From: Pseudomonas hormoni
Lineage (GTDB): Bacteria > Pseudomonadota > Gammaproteobacteria > Pseudomonadales > Pseudomonadaceae
Direction of reading: 5' to 3'
Length of the DNA: 64,000 nucleotides
NCBI RefSeq assembly: GCF_018502625.1
Contig: NZ_CP075566.1
Location: forward strand, 2,299,001-2,363,000
Part shown: in pieces, positions 44,939 through 53,964 of the stretch
How positions within the stretch are numbered: position 1 is the stretch's first letter
How the letters are laid out: each line of letters begins with the position of its first letter
Position numbers and translations under genes: made by a program
The notes under the pieces: generated by a model
Told to the model about the DNA's origin: nothing
Seen by the model: only the letters and a program-made list of their open reading frames with translations
The model's database searches: none

Positions 44939-46591
44939 GTGACCCAGAATCCGCTCGACGATCCGTTCTATTACTTGAACAACTTCATGCAAGTGCTTGA
45001 TTGGCTTGAGCATCGCTATGCCGATGTGCTGACGCTCGAGGAGCGAACCTTCATCCGTGAATTCAACCGGTTGCCCCGCGAATCCAGGGCGCTGCTGGTG
45101 CGGATGGTGATGCGCAAGGGGGTTCACTTCCGGGCGAGCAAACTGCATTACCTCGAGATTGGCGACATCGCCAGTGCCGCCAAGCCGTTGCTGGAACTTG
45201 GCTGGATCGATGATCAGGCGCCGCTGTCGCTCGAAACGTTATTCGACGTGTTGCTCAAGGCGGAAATCGTGCAGTGCTTCGGCACGGCCATTGATAAGCC
45301 CAAAGGCAAAAAGACCGACTGGCTTGCGACCCTGAGCGAGCGGTTTCCCGAAACGCTCAGTTTTACCCATTGGTGCGCCCCCCTGGAGGACCGGTTGTTC
45401 AGTCTGACCATCATGGGTCTTTGTGATCGTCTGCGCCTGATGTTCTTCGGCAATCTTTATCAGGACTGGTCGGAGTTCGTGCTGGCCGACCTCGGCATCT
45501 TTACCTACGAAAAAGTCGAGTTTTGCGTCGAATCCCGAGGCTTGCGCAGTCGCGAGGATGTGGATGCCTGTTTCTTTCTTCACGAATGCCAGCAGCGTTT
45601 GGAGGTGGGTGAAGCGGTGGCGGAGGTCGTCGAGCAGATCAACGGGCTGACACTGACCAATCCCTGGTTGCAAAAACGGCGCAGCAAGCTGTTGTTCCAG
45701 ATCGGTCAGCACTGCGAACGCATGGCGGATTTCTCCAATGCGCTGAGCATTTACCGCGACTGTGCCTGGCCCGGTGCGAGGTCGCGGTTGATTCGGGTGC
45801 TGGAGCGCTGCGGCGAATATCAACTGGCCATGGACCTGGCCACGGTTGCCGGCCAATCGCCGGAAAGCGCTGCCGAACAACAGCAACTGCTGCGTGTATT
45901 GCCCAGGTTGCGGCGTAAGCTCGGCGGGCCGCCAGCAAAACGTCCGTCCCCAAGGGAAATGCTGCGCCTGGACCTGCAACTGCCCAGAATCGATCCCACG
46001 CTATCGGTGGAGTTTTACGTACAGGCGCATCTGGCGGAGGATTCGGCACCGGTGCATTACGTCGAAAACAGCCTGATCAACTCGCTGTTCGGGTTGCTGT
46101 GCTGGCCAGCGATCTTCGCGCCCTTGCCGGGGTCGTTTTTTCACCCGTTCCAGCGTGGGCCGGTGGATCTGCTCAATGAAGACTTCCAGGCACGGCGGGC
46201 CGATCTGTTCCAGGTCTGCCTAGCCGAGCTCGATGATGGGCGTTACCTGCAGACGATCCGGGAGCGGTATGCCGCCAAGTGGGGCGTGCAATCGCCCTTT
46301 GTGTTCTGGGGCGCGTTAAACGAAGAATTGCTCGATCAGGCGCTTGATTGCCTGCCGGCCGAGCACCTCAAACACTGGTTCAACCGTTTGCTGCTGGACA
46401 TCAAGGTCAACCGCGCCGGGATGCCGGACCTGATCCAGTTCTGGCCGCAGCACAAGACCTACCGCATGATCGAAGTCAAAGGCCCTGGCGATCGCCTGCA
46501 AGACAATCAGTTGCGCTGGCTCGAGTTCTGCCATGAACACCAGATGCCCATTGCCGTCTGCTACGTGCAATGGGCGGAGCAGAGCGCTTGA
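44939..46591 (+). CDS. FAN1-type structure-specific nuclease (VRR-NUC)
   Basis: A 550-aa protein whose C-terminal VRR-NUC domain has the catalytic pattern MPDLIQFWP (Asp497) and MIEVKGPGDRLQDNQLRWL (Glu512, Lys514). The rest matches bacterial FAN1 in layout, with an N-terminal helical DNA-binding part and a TPR-like middle. FAN1 proteins cut flap and crosslinked DNA. GTG 44939 (VTQNPLDDPFYYLNNF) is chosen because the codons before it look like non-coding DNA; ATG 44987 is an alternative. Its stop overlaps the start of the helicase gene (TTGA), so the two are coupled in one repair operon. Confidence 0.85.
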   Translation: MTQNPLDDPFYYLNNFMQVLDWLEHRYADVLTLEERTFIREFNRLPRESRALLVRMVMRKGVHFRASKLHYLEIGDIASAAKPLLELGWIDDQAPLSLETLFDVLLKAEIVQCFGTAIDKPKGKKTDWLATLSERFPETLSFTHWCAPLEDRLFSLTIMGLCDRLRLMFFGNLYQDWSEFVLADLGIFTYEKVEFCVESRGLRSREDVDACFFLHECQQRLEVGEAVAEVVEQINGLTLTNPWLQKRRSKLLFQIGQHCERMADFSNALSIYRDCAWPGARSRLIRVLERCGEYQLAMDLATVAGQSPESAAEQQQLLRVLPRLRRKLGGPPAKRPSPREMLRLDLQLPRIDPTLSVEFYVQAHLAEDSAPVHYVENSLINSLFGLLCWPAIFAPLPGSFFHPFQRGPVDLLNEDFQARRADLFQVCLAELDDGRYLQTIRERYAAKWGVQSPFVFWGALNEELLDQALDCLPAEHLKHWFNRLLLDIKVNRAGMPDLIQFWPQHKTYRMIEVKGPGDRLQDNQLRWLEFCHEHQMPIAVCYVQWAEQSA

Positions 46592-48879
46592 GCTACAGCA
46601 TCGCGGTGCGGGCGTTGTGTGAGTTCACCGCCAAGGTCGGCGACCTCGACCTGCGCTTCACACCCTCGCCGACTGCACTGGAAGGCATCGTCGGCCACCG
46701 GACGGTGGCGTCCCGGCGCAGCGACGGTTATCAGAGTGAAGTCGCGCTTGAAGGCCTGTATCAAACGTTGAAGGTCAAAGGCAGGGCGGACGGCTACGAC
46801 CCGGTGCAAAACTGCCTGGAAGAAGTCAAAACCTACCGCGGCGACCTGAGCAAGCAGCCGGCCAATCATCGTCAACTGCACTGGGCGCAGGCCAAGGTCT
46901 ACGGCTGGTTGATGTGCCAGAAACTGGACCTGGCGCAGATCAACCTGGCGCTGGTGTATTTCGACATCGTCAGCGAAAAGGAGACCTGCCTGGTCGAGGC
47001 TTTCAGCGCTGACGCACTGAAGACGTTCTTCGAACACCATTGCCAACTGTTCCTGCGCTGGGCCGAACAGGAAATGGCCCATCGCGAAGCACGCAACGCT
47101 GCGGCGCAGCAACTGGCGTTTCCCCATGTCGATTTTCGTCCGGGGCAACGGCATCTGGCGGAGTCCGTGTTCAAGGCCGTCAGCACTGGCCGTTGCCTGA
47201 TGGCCCAGGCGCCGACCGGTATTGGCAAGACCGTCGGCACGCTGTTTCCGATGCTCAAGGCCCTGGCACCGCAGCAGCTGGACAAAGTGTTTTTCCTCAC
47301 GGCAAAAACCCCCGGGCGCAAACTGGCGCTCGATGCGGCGCAGGTCATTCTCGACAGCGCCGCTGCGCCACCGTTGCGGGTCCTGGAAATGATCGCCCGG
47401 GACAAGGCCTGCGAGCATCCGGACAAGGCCTGCCATGGCGAATCCTGCCCGTTGGCCCAGGGTTTCTATGATCGGTTGCCGGCCGCGCGCCAGGCCGCCA
47501 GCGAGCTGACGCTGTTGAACCAGAACGCCTTGCGCGAAGTGGCCCTGAAGCACAACGTCTGCCCTTATTACCTGAGCCAGGAAATGGCCCGTTGGGCCGA
47601 CGTGGTGGTTGCTGACTACAACTACTATTTCGATTTCAGCGCGCTGTTGTTCGGGCTGGCCCAGGCCAACAACTGGAAAGTCGCGGTCCTGGTGGACGAA
47701 GCCCACAATCTGGTGGAGCGCGGGCGGCAGATGTACAGCGCCAGCCTTGACCAGTCGGCGCTCAACGGTGTGCGCAAAACCGCTCCCGAGCCCTTGAAGA
47801 AAACCTTGCAACGGGTCAATCGCGAGTGGAACGCCCTGCATAACCTGCAACTCGCGCCGTACCAGGCCTACGACAAACCACCGGAGAAACTGCTCCAGGC
47901 ATTGTCGTCATGCAGCGCGAGCATCGGCGACTACCTCAATGATCATCCCCAGGGCCTGGACAGCGCCTTACAGACTTTCTATTTCGACATGCTGCAATTC
48001 TGCCGCGTCGCCGAGCTCTTCGATGAGCAGTTCCTGTTCGACATCAGCAAGCGCGACCTCGACCGCCAACGCAACCTGTCGCAACTGTGCCTGCGCAACG
48101 TGGTGCCCGCCGGTTTCATCCGCCCGCGCCTGACGGCGGCACGCAGCACCGTGCTGTTTTCCGCGACGTTGAGTCCGCGCCATTACTACGCCGATTTACT
48201 CGGAACGCCGGCGAACACAGTCTGGATCGACGTCGAGTCACCGTTTCACGCTGACCAGTTGAAGGTCCATATCGTCAGCCAGATTTCCACGCGGTTTGTC
48301 CATCGACAGTCTTCTCTGGCGCCGATCGTCGAGCTGATCGCCAGGCAATTCAGCCAACGCCCAGGCAATTACCTGGCGTTTTTCAGCAGCTTCGATTACT
48401 TGCAGCAAGTCGCACAGTTGCTGGCCGAGACCCATCCACACATCAATCTCTGGTCGCAATCCCGGGGCATGGGGGAAGGGCAGCGTCAGGACTTTCTCGA
48501 TCAGTTCACTGCGCATAGCCAGGGCATCGGTTTCGCGGTACTGGGCGGGGCATTTGGCGAAGGCATCGACTTGCCCGGTGCCCGGTTGATCGGCGCTTTT
48601 ATCGCCACCCTCGGACTGGCGCAACTCAACCCGGTCAATGAACAGTTGAAACATCGGATGGCAGCAATTTTCGGAGCCGGTTATGACTACGCCTACCTGT
48701 TTCCCGGCGTGCAGAAAGTAGTTCAGGCGGCCGGACGCGTGATCCGCACCCAACAGGATCAAGGGGTGGTGATGTTGATCGATGACCGGTTTGGCGACAG
48801 CAAGGTCAGGCAGCTCCTGCCGCGTTGGTGGTCGGTCGGGGACTCACGCTTGTGCATTGGAGCAACCCCATTGCCATGA
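46588..48879 (+). CDS. DinG/XPD-type helicase with N-terminal PD-(D/E)xK nuclease domain
   Basis: A 763-aa protein. Residues 60-110 carry a Cas4/RecB-like nuclease pattern: GRADGY (Asp68), EEVKTYRG (Glu79, Lys81) and RQLHWAQAKVYGWLM (Gln96, Tyr105). The SF2 helicase follows with AQAPTGIGKT (Lys214), an Fe-S Cys cluster (CEHPDKACHGESCPL and later NVCPYY), VLVDEAHNLVERG, SATLSP and the late motif QAAGRVIRTQQD. TTG 46588 has GGAG 8 bases upstream; ATG 46570 is an alternative. Coupling with the FAN1 gene suggests joint work on crosslinks or branched DNA. Confidence 0.87.
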   Translation: MSYSIAVRALCEFTAKVGDLDLRFTPSPTALEGIVGHRTVASRRSDGYQSEVALEGLYQTLKVKGRADGYDPVQNCLEEVKTYRGDLSKQPANHRQLHWAQAKVYGWLMCQKLDLAQINLALVYFDIVSEKETCLVEAFSADALKTFFEHHCQLFLRWAEQEMAHREARNAAAQQLAFPHVDFRPGQRHLAESVFKAVSTGRCLMAQAPTGIGKTVGTLFPMLKALAPQQLDKVFFLTAKTPGRKLALDAAQVILDSAAAPPLRVLEMIARDKACEHPDKACHGESCPLAQGFYDRLPAARQAASELTLLNQNALREVALKHNVCPYYLSQEMARWADVVVADYNYYFDFSALLFGLAQANNWKVAVLVDEAHNLVERGRQMYSASLDQSALNGVRKTAPEPLKKTLQRVNREWNALHNLQLAPYQAYDKPPEKLLQALSSCSASIGDYLNDHPQGLDSALQTFYFDMLQFCRVAELFDEQFLFDISKRDLDRQRNLSQLCLRNVVPAGFIRPRLTAARSTVLFSATLSPRHYYADLLGTPANTVWIDVESPFHADQLKVHIVSQISTRFVHRQSSLAPIVELIARQFSQRPGNYLAFFSSFDYLQQVAQLLAETHPHINLWSQSRGMGEGQRQDFLDQFTAHSQGIGFAVLGGAFGEGIDLPGARLIGAFIATLGLAQLNPVNEQLKHRMAAIFGAGYDYAYLFPGVQKVVQAAGRVIRTQQDQGVVMLIDDRFGDSKVRQLLPRWWSVGDSRLCIGATPLP

Positions 48880-48978
48880 GGTAACCTGATCAACACACAC
48901 GCCAGGGTCTATTTTCGTGCTTTCCAATTCTTCGGTTTGTCCCATACTCCAAAAAAACATTCCTGACGTGAGGGCGCA

Positions 48979-50898
48979 ATGAGCGAAGATCGAATCAAAG
49001 CCAGCCCCATCGAGGACGGGCGTTTTCGCCTGTTGATCGATGCGGTGATTGACTATGCGATCTACATGATTGATCCCGACGGCATCATCACCAGCTGGAA
49101 TTCCGGCGCCAAGCGCTTTAAAGGGTATGAGGAAGCCGAGATTCTCGGTCAGCACTTCTCGCGTTTCTACACCGAAGAGGATCGTCTCAAAGGGTTGCCC
49201 CAACGGGCGCTGGATACGGCGATCCGCGAGGGACGGTTCGAGGGCGAAGGCTGGCGGGTTCGCAAGGACGGTACGCATTTCTGGTGCCACGTGGTGATCG
49301 ATCCGATTTTCGATGCGACGGGCACATTGTTGGGTTTTGCCAAGATCACCCGGGACCTGACCGACCGCAAGATGGCCGAAGAAGTCCTCAAGCAGAGCGA
49401 GCAGCAGTTCCGGTTATTGGTGCAAAGCGTCACGGACTACGCGATCTACATGCTCGACGCTGATGGACGCCTGACAAACTGGAATCCTGGTGCCCAGCGC
49501 ATCAAGGGTTACCTGCCAGAAGAAGTGATCGGCAAGCATTTTTCGATGTTCTACACCCCGGAAGATCGCGAAGCCGGCGAACCGAAACGCACCCTGGACA
49601 TTGCGGTTCGCGAGGGGCGATTCGAAAACAAGGGCTGGCGACTGCGCAAGGACGGCACACGGTTTATGGCGCATGTCGTGGTCGACCCGATCTGGGGCGA
49701 CACCGGCACATTGCTCGGTTTCGCCAAGATCACCCGGGATATCACCGAAGCGACCCTCGCCCAGCAGGCCCTCGAACAAACCCGCGAGGCGCTCTTTCAG
49801 GCGCAAAAAATGCAGGCCATCGGGCAACTCAGCGGAGGCATTGCCCATGACTTCAATAACCTGCTGACGGTGATCCTTGGCAATCTGGAAATCGTCCGCA
49901 AGCGCGTGGGCGAGGATCCGAAAATCACCCGGTTGCTGGACAACGCCGCTCAGGGTGCCTTACGCGGGGTTTCGCTGACCCAGCGCATGCTGGCCTTTGC
50001 CCGGCGTCAGGAATTGAAGACCGAGTCTGTCGAAATACCGAGGTTGGTAGAGGGCATTACCGGTCTGTTGCGCAGTTCCCTCGGACCTTCCGTGGTACTC
50101 GAAACCCGTTTTCCGCAAGACATCGAGCCGGTGGTGGCAGACGTTAACCAGCTGGAACTGGCGGTCCTGAACCTGGTGACCAACGCCCGCGATGCAATGC
50201 CCCACGGCGGGAAAATCCTGATCAGCGCCAAGTCTGAGGAAGCCGGGGATCATTCCTCGCTCTCGCCAAAGTCAGGCCGTTTTGTCTGCCTGAGCGTCAG
50301 TGATTCGGGGGAGGGCATGGATGAGGCCACCCTTGCCTCGGCGATGGACCCGTTTTTCACCACCAAGGGGGTGGGCAAAGGCACGGGGCTGGGATTGTCG
50401 ATGGTTCATGGTTTCATCGAACAGTTGGGCGGGCGGTTCATTCTGAAAAGCCAAAAGGACAAGGGAACCACGGCCGAACTGTGGATCCCCGTCGCCACAA
50501 ACGGTTTGGCTGCCAAGCCTGCCCAGGAGGAGGCCGCACCGCCGGTGTCGCGCCTGTGCGTGCTGGTGGTGGACGACGACAGCCTGGTGCTGACCAGTAC
50601 CTGCCTGTTGCTTGAAGATTTGGGGCACCGGGTGATCAGTGCGGTATCCGGGGCTCAAGCGCTGAAAGTGTTCGACAGCGAGCAGGCCATCGACCTGGTC
50701 ATTACCGACATGGCCATGCCGCAAATGGATGGCGCGCAACTGGCGCAGGCGATTCGAAACATCAAGCCGGACCTGCCGATCGTCCTCGCCACGGGTTATG
50801 CCGAGCGACTGGAAGGTTTTGCGACCAGACTCCCACGCCTGTCCAAACCTTTTACTCAACTCAATCTGGTAGAAATCATTGCATCGACGATGAAATGA
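48979..50898 (+). CDS. PAS-PAS hybrid histidine kinase
   Basis: A 639-aa soluble sensor. Two similar PAS domains (about 15-130 and 145-260) share DYAIYMIDPDGIITSWNSGA / DYAIYMLDADGRLTNWNPGA and a PAC end GFAKITRD. HisKA with [13 protein letters not shown] (His290), HATPase ([27 protein letters not shown]) and a receiver (VLVVDDDS, phospho-Asp577 in LVITDMAMPQMDG) follow. Without a membrane segment it must sense a cytoplasmic signal, with redox or a small ligand as options. It ends one base before a convergent gene. Confidence 0.9.
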   Translation: MSEDRIKASPIEDGRFRLLIDAVIDYAIYMIDPDGIITSWNSGAKRFKGYEEAEILGQHFSRFYTEEDRLKGLPQRALDTAIREGRFEGEGWRVRKDGTHFWCHVVIDPIFDATGTLLGFAKITRDLTDRKMAEEVLKQSEQQFRLLVQSVTDYAIYMLDADGRLTNWNPGAQRIKGYLPEEVIGKHFSMFYTPEDREAGEPKRTLDIAVREGRFENKGWRLRKDGTRFMAHVVVDPIWGDTGTLLGFAKITRDITEATLAQQALEQTREALFQAQKMQAIGQLSGGIAHDFNNLLTVILGNLEIVRKRVGEDPKITRLLDNAAQGALRGVSLTQRMLAFARRQELKTESVEIPRLVEGITGLLRSSLGPSVVLETRFPQDIEPVVADVNQLELAVLNLVTNARDAMPHGGKILISAKSEEAGDHSSLSPKSGRFVCLSVSDSGEGMDEATLASAMDPFFTTKGVGKGTGLGLSMVHGFIEQLGGRFILKSQKDKGTTAELWIPVATNGLAAKPAQEEAAPPVSRLCVLVVDDDSLVLTSTCLLLEDLGHRVISAVSGAQALKVFDSEQAIDLVITDMAMPQMDGAQLAQAIRNIKPDLPIVLATGYAERLEGFATRLPRLSKPFTQLNLVEIIASTMK

Positions 50899-50899
50899 C

Positions 50900-51145
50900 T
50901 CATTGTCCGGTCGCGGAGCCTGCGTTCTTTTTGAAGCCGCGCAGGTTCATGGCGCACAGGCAAAACTGCAACACGATCAACGCGTAGGCCTGGGACTGAT
51001 ACCCCCAGATCACCCACAAAATGTTGCTGAGGATAAAACAGATGAACCCCCAGACCCGACGCCTGGGGGCTCGTGAACCGATCAGCCACGCCGCCAGCAC
51101 CGTCACCAGCATCGCTGGCCATTGCACCCAATCAAGATCGTCCAT
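50900..51145 (-). CDS. Small membrane protein, unknown
   Basis: An 81-aa protein with three likely membrane segments (WPAMLVTVLAAWLIGS, VWGFICFILSNILWVIWGY, AYALIVLQFCLCAMNLRG). AGGGG lies about 6 bases before the ATG. The pattern recalls one repeat of PnuC/SWEET-like small carriers, but the match is loose. It meets the kinase gene tail to tail with a one-base gap, so the 3' ends of the two transcripts probably overlap. Confidence 0.65.
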   Translation of the reverse strand: MDDLDWVQWPAMLVTVLAAWLIGSRAPRRRVWGFICFILSNILWVIWGYQSQAYALIVLQFCLCAMNLRGFKKNAGSATGQ

Positions 51146-51213
51146 TGCAGGCCCCTTGCAGTGTTAATCCAGCTGAACTTGTCAGTAGGCGTTTCTTCTA
51201 AACGTTTTCCATT

Positions 51214-51765
51214 ATGTGCGTGACTCCCTTGCCAAGAATACTGACTGAAGCGACTGCTGAAGAAGCCCTGACCGAACACAATGCCAAGATGTTCGGCTCG
51301 CCCAAGGAACGCCTGGATTTCTACCGGCGGGAAATCCAGTACGAAACCAGCATTCTGGCCAATCGCACCGACGCCTACCTCGCGGCGCAATCGTTTCTGG
51401 TGATTGCCTTCGCATCGTGCATGGCCAACCTCAATCCCGAGTGGGGCAAACTCTTTACCCTGGTGGTGCCGCCGTTTCTGGCGCTGTTGGGGCTACTCAG
51501 TTCCCTCAACGCCTGGCCGGGCATTCGCGCGGCGTACGACATCATCGATCACTGGCACTTCAAACAGAGTGAACTACTGCGCAGCGAACCCTTGATGGGA
51601 CTGGCCTACGACGAGTCGCCGCTGTTCAGCGAGATGGAGTCGTCCCACAAGGGCTACCGCAAGTCGCTGTTGTTCTCGGTGCGCACTCCCTGGATTTTCG
51701 CCACGTTCTGGGTGTTGCTGGGTAGTTACGCGTTTTATATCCAGGTGACCAATCCTGGCGCATGA
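51214..51765 (+). CDS. Two-segment membrane protein, unknown
   Basis: A 183-aa protein. A soluble N-terminal part (SPKERLDFYRREIQYETSIL) precedes two close membrane segments (YLAAQSFLVIAFASCMANL and LFTLVVPPFLALLGLLSSLN), and another lies near the end (TPWIFATFWVLLGSYAFYI). No family name is remembered with confidence. It stands alone, followed by a strong terminator and divergent from the 81-aa gene. Confidence 0.75.
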   Translation: MCVTPLPRILTEATAEEALTEHNAKMFGSPKERLDFYRREIQYETSILANRTDAYLAAQSFLVIAFASCMANLNPEWGKLFTLVVPPFLALLGLLSSLNAWPGIRAAYDIIDHWHFKQSELLRSEPLMGLAYDESPLFSEMESSHKGYRKSLLFSVRTPWIFATFWVLLGSYAFYIQVTNPGA

Positions 51766-51775
51766 GACGCAAAAG

Positions 51776-51810
51776 CAAAAAAGGCCCGGCAAACGCCGGG
51801 CCTTTTTTAC
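51776..51810. terminator. Bidirectional terminator
   Basis: AAGGCCCGGC, AAAC, GCCGGGCCTT is a perfect 10-bp stem with A-run before and T-run after. It ends the 183-aa gene and the convergent hemerythrin gene. Confidence 0.93.
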
Positions 51811-51824
51811 GCCTGCCACTTAGA

Positions 51825-52301
51825 TCAGGCCGCCAGATTGGCCGCACTCATTTCTTTCTTGTACTGGGCCTTGAGGCTTTCCATTTGCGCACCCAATTCT
51901 TCGAGGGTGGCTTTGCCCAGCAGCTTTTTGGCCTGAGGAAACATTTCCGTTTCTTCCTCTTCGATGTGGTGCTCCAGCAGCTCCTTGACCACTTTCACGC
52001 GCCCGGCGAATTCCACAGAGGACGGGTCGGTGACTTTCAAGTCAGGCAGTACCAGAGAATCGACGGTGCGGTGTTCTTCCTTGGCTTCGTAATACATGAC
52101 GTCCTGTTCTTTGCCACCCGCTTTCTTATACGCAGGGTACAAGACTTCCTCTTCGAGTCGGGTATGGATGGTGATCTCCATTTCAAGCTTGGCCAGCAGC
52201 TCGGTGCGTTTTTTAACGCCACGTTCGGTGGATTCGCTCAGTTGGGTCAGGATGCCTTTTACGCGTTCATGGTCGGCTTGCAACAGGTCAATGGCGTTCA
52301 T
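51825..52301 (-). CDS. Hemerythrin HHE-domain protein
   Basis: A 158-aa four-helix protein. Likely iron ligands are His in LLQADHERVK, HTRLEEEV, EEHRTVD and HHIEEEETEMF. Such proteins bind a di-iron centre that reacts with oxygen or nitric oxide. ATG 52301 starts at the domain; a longer in-frame start has no support. It lies downstream of the antiporter gene on the same strand, across a 230-base gap with strong inverted repeats. Confidence 0.9.
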   Translation of the reverse strand: MNAIDLLQADHERVKGILTQLSESTERGVKKRTELLAKLEMEITIHTRLEEEVLYPAYKKAGGKEQDVMYYEAKEEHRTVDSLVLPDLKVTDPSSVEFAGRVKVVKELLEHHIEEEETEMFPQAKKLLGKATLEELGAQMESLKAQYKKEMSAANLAA

Positions 52302-52441
52302 GGTCGAGTCTCTCAAATAGTCACGGGGATGAGCGCGAACGGTCTCGAGGCCGAAGGTCGCTGATAGTCCTTGAGCATTTGTTGTGCCGATAAGTTGCTG
52401 AAGCAAGCGCCTTGAAAATCAACGGGTTGGATTGGCTGATG

Positions 52442-52496
52442 GCGAACTGCGGTCATGCAGGCTGCATGAGTCCGGATTTTGACTCATGCAGTTCGC
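52442..52496. repeat. Nested, mutually exclusive inverted repeats
   Basis: A perfect 11-bp stem (CTGCATGAGTC at 52462-52472 with GACTCATGCAG at 52481-52491) is enclosed by GCGAAC (52442-52447) and GTTCGC (52491-52496). A second hairpin CATGCAG-G-CTGCATG (52454-52468) uses part of the same bases, so only one can form at a time. No T-run follows. It lies between the antiporter and hemerythrin genes; the rest of the 230-base gap shows nothing else. Confidence 0.55.
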
Positions 52497-52531
52497 GGCT
52501 TCGGATTTCGTGAAAACTCACCGCCATCAAA

Positions 52532-53875
52532 TCAAGTCTTTTGCTTTTTGCGCTGTTCGTACCAAGCCAGCATTGGTTGCGTGCTGATGCCATGGACGAG
52601 AATGCTCAGCGCAACCACCGACAACGTCAGGTCGGTGCAAAGCGCTGCGATTGAAGGCGCGAGCCCATGGTTCAGGGCATAGAAAAGGTAATACAGGCTA
52701 CCGATCCCGCGAATGCCGAACCAGCCGATCAACAGGCGCTGGCGACCGTCCAGCAAGCCACGCCAGGGCAGGGCGACAACGCTTAGCGGTCGAATCAGGC
52801 AAAACAACACGCCGCCGATCAGCAGCGCTCGCCAGTCCCAGTGCCCAATCAGCACGACACCGAGCAGCGTCACCAGAAACACTTCCATGGCACGTTCGAC
52901 CAAGCTGCCGAACGCGAGCATGTCGCCCATCATGATGCCGGCGGCGACCTGCGTGTCTTCGAGACCTTCGGTATCGCCATGGACGGCCTCGTGCGGCTCG
53001 ACGTTCTGATGGCCGACCACCGGCTGTACCCGATGCTCGGCCGGCAGTTCGTCATCGCCGGTGGATTTGACCTCTTCATGACGCAGACCCAGGCCCGCCG
53101 CGAACACTGACAGAAAACCGTAGCCATGAACCGCTTCGGCGCCGACGTACGCCAGGGCAATCAACGCGAGGGCCAGGTAATCGTTGGGTGAAAGGGTGCT
53201 GTCGTCATTTTTGATCCGCAGCGCCAACGTCAGGCGACCAATGCCACGCCCCATCGCATAACCCGTGAGCAAGCCGGCAGGGACGGCCCAGAGCAGGCTG
53301 CGCAGCGCCCAGTCGCCCAGCCAGCCGGGGTTGCCGTCGTGTTGCAACAGCAGCAACCCGAGAATCACGAACGGAAAGGCAATCCCGTCATTGAGCCCCG
53401 CCTCACCGGAGAGGCCGAAGCGCACACTGTCGTCATCCCGGGCGTCGTTGACTTGTACCAGCGCGGCGAGTACCGGGTCGGTGGGTGCCAGTATCGAGCC
53501 AATCAACACCGCGGTGCCCCAGGACAATTCGAAACCGTAGTGCAACAGCAGGCTGACACCGGCAATGGTCAACACCATCACCGGTCCGGCCAGGCCGACC
53601 GCGATGCGCCAGTTTTTATCCTTGAAGGGCGAGCGTAACTTCAGGCCGCACACAAACAGCGAAAAGAGCACCGCGACTTCCGTCAGGTGCTCCATCCAGA
53701 TCGAGGCATCGTTCATGTCCAGCTTCAATAGACCGAGCGCTGACGGCCCGATGGCGACCCCCAGCATCAGGCACACCGCCGATGTCGTCACCGGCATCCA
53801 GCGCAGGTACGAGGACGTCAACGCCAGAGTCAGCAGCACCGCTCCCAATACCGCTACCCAAAGAATGAAGCTCAT
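52532..53875 (-). CDS. Cation/proton antiporter (CPA1/NhaP type)
   Basis: A 447-aa membrane protein with about twelve segments. Transport-site motifs GSILAPTDPVLAALVQ and SGEAGLNDGIAFPFVI are those of Na+/H+ or K+/H+ antiporters. A hydrophilic acidic and His-rich insert (HEEVKSTGDDELPAEHRVQP and onwards, about residues 285-330) lies mid-protein and may act in pH or ion sensing. The ATG overlaps the stop of a 30-codon ORF (ATGA) and has no Shine-Dalgarno of its own, so translation probably depends on that ORF. Confidence 0.87.
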   Translation of the reverse strand: MSFILWVAVLGAVLLTLALTSSYLRWMPVTTSAVCLMLGVAIGPSALGLLKLDMNDASIWMEHLTEVAVLFSLFVCGLKLRSPFKDKNWRIAVGLAGPVMVLTIAGVSLLLHYGFELSWGTAVLIGSILAPTDPVLAALVQVNDARDDDSVRFGLSGEAGLNDGIAFPFVILGLLLLQHDGNPGWLGDWALRSLLWAVPAGLLTGYAMGRGIGRLTLALRIKNDDSTLSPNDYLALALIALAYVGAEAVHGYGFLSVFAAGLGLRHEEVKSTGDDELPAEHRVQPVVGHQNVEPHEAVHGDTEGLEDTQVAAGIMMGDMLAFGSLVERAMEVFLVTLLGVVLIGHWDWRALLIGGVLFCLIRPLSVVALPWRGLLDGRQRLLIGWFGIRGIGSLYYLFYALNHGLAPSIAALCTDLTLSVVALSILVHGISTQPMLAWYEQRKKQKT

Positions 53876-53964
53876 GGGTGGCGAGGCTGGGCTTCCTCTT
53901 CCTTGCGGATATCCGTCCACGCGAAGTTCGGTTGGGTAAACAACTTGACGATAAGTGCGGACAT
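53872..53964 (-). CDS. 30-codon ORF coupled to the antiporter gene
   Basis: A short ORF starting MSALIVKLFTQPNFAW and ending QPRHP has a perfect AGGAGG 5 bases before its ATG. Its TGA overlaps the antiporter ATG. The antiporter has no usable ribosome binding site, so ribosomes most likely reach it by finishing this ORF. The peptide is half hydrophobic, half charged. It could be a functional small subunit or only a translational lead-in. No family is known to me. Confidence 0.65.
   Translation of the reverse strand: MSALIVKLFTQPNFAWTDIRKEEEAQPRHP

Noticed and set aside
46561..47850. A 429-codon minus-strand ORF opposite the nuclease-helicase gene
   Set aside because: It is antisense to helicase motifs and has no start signal or family features.
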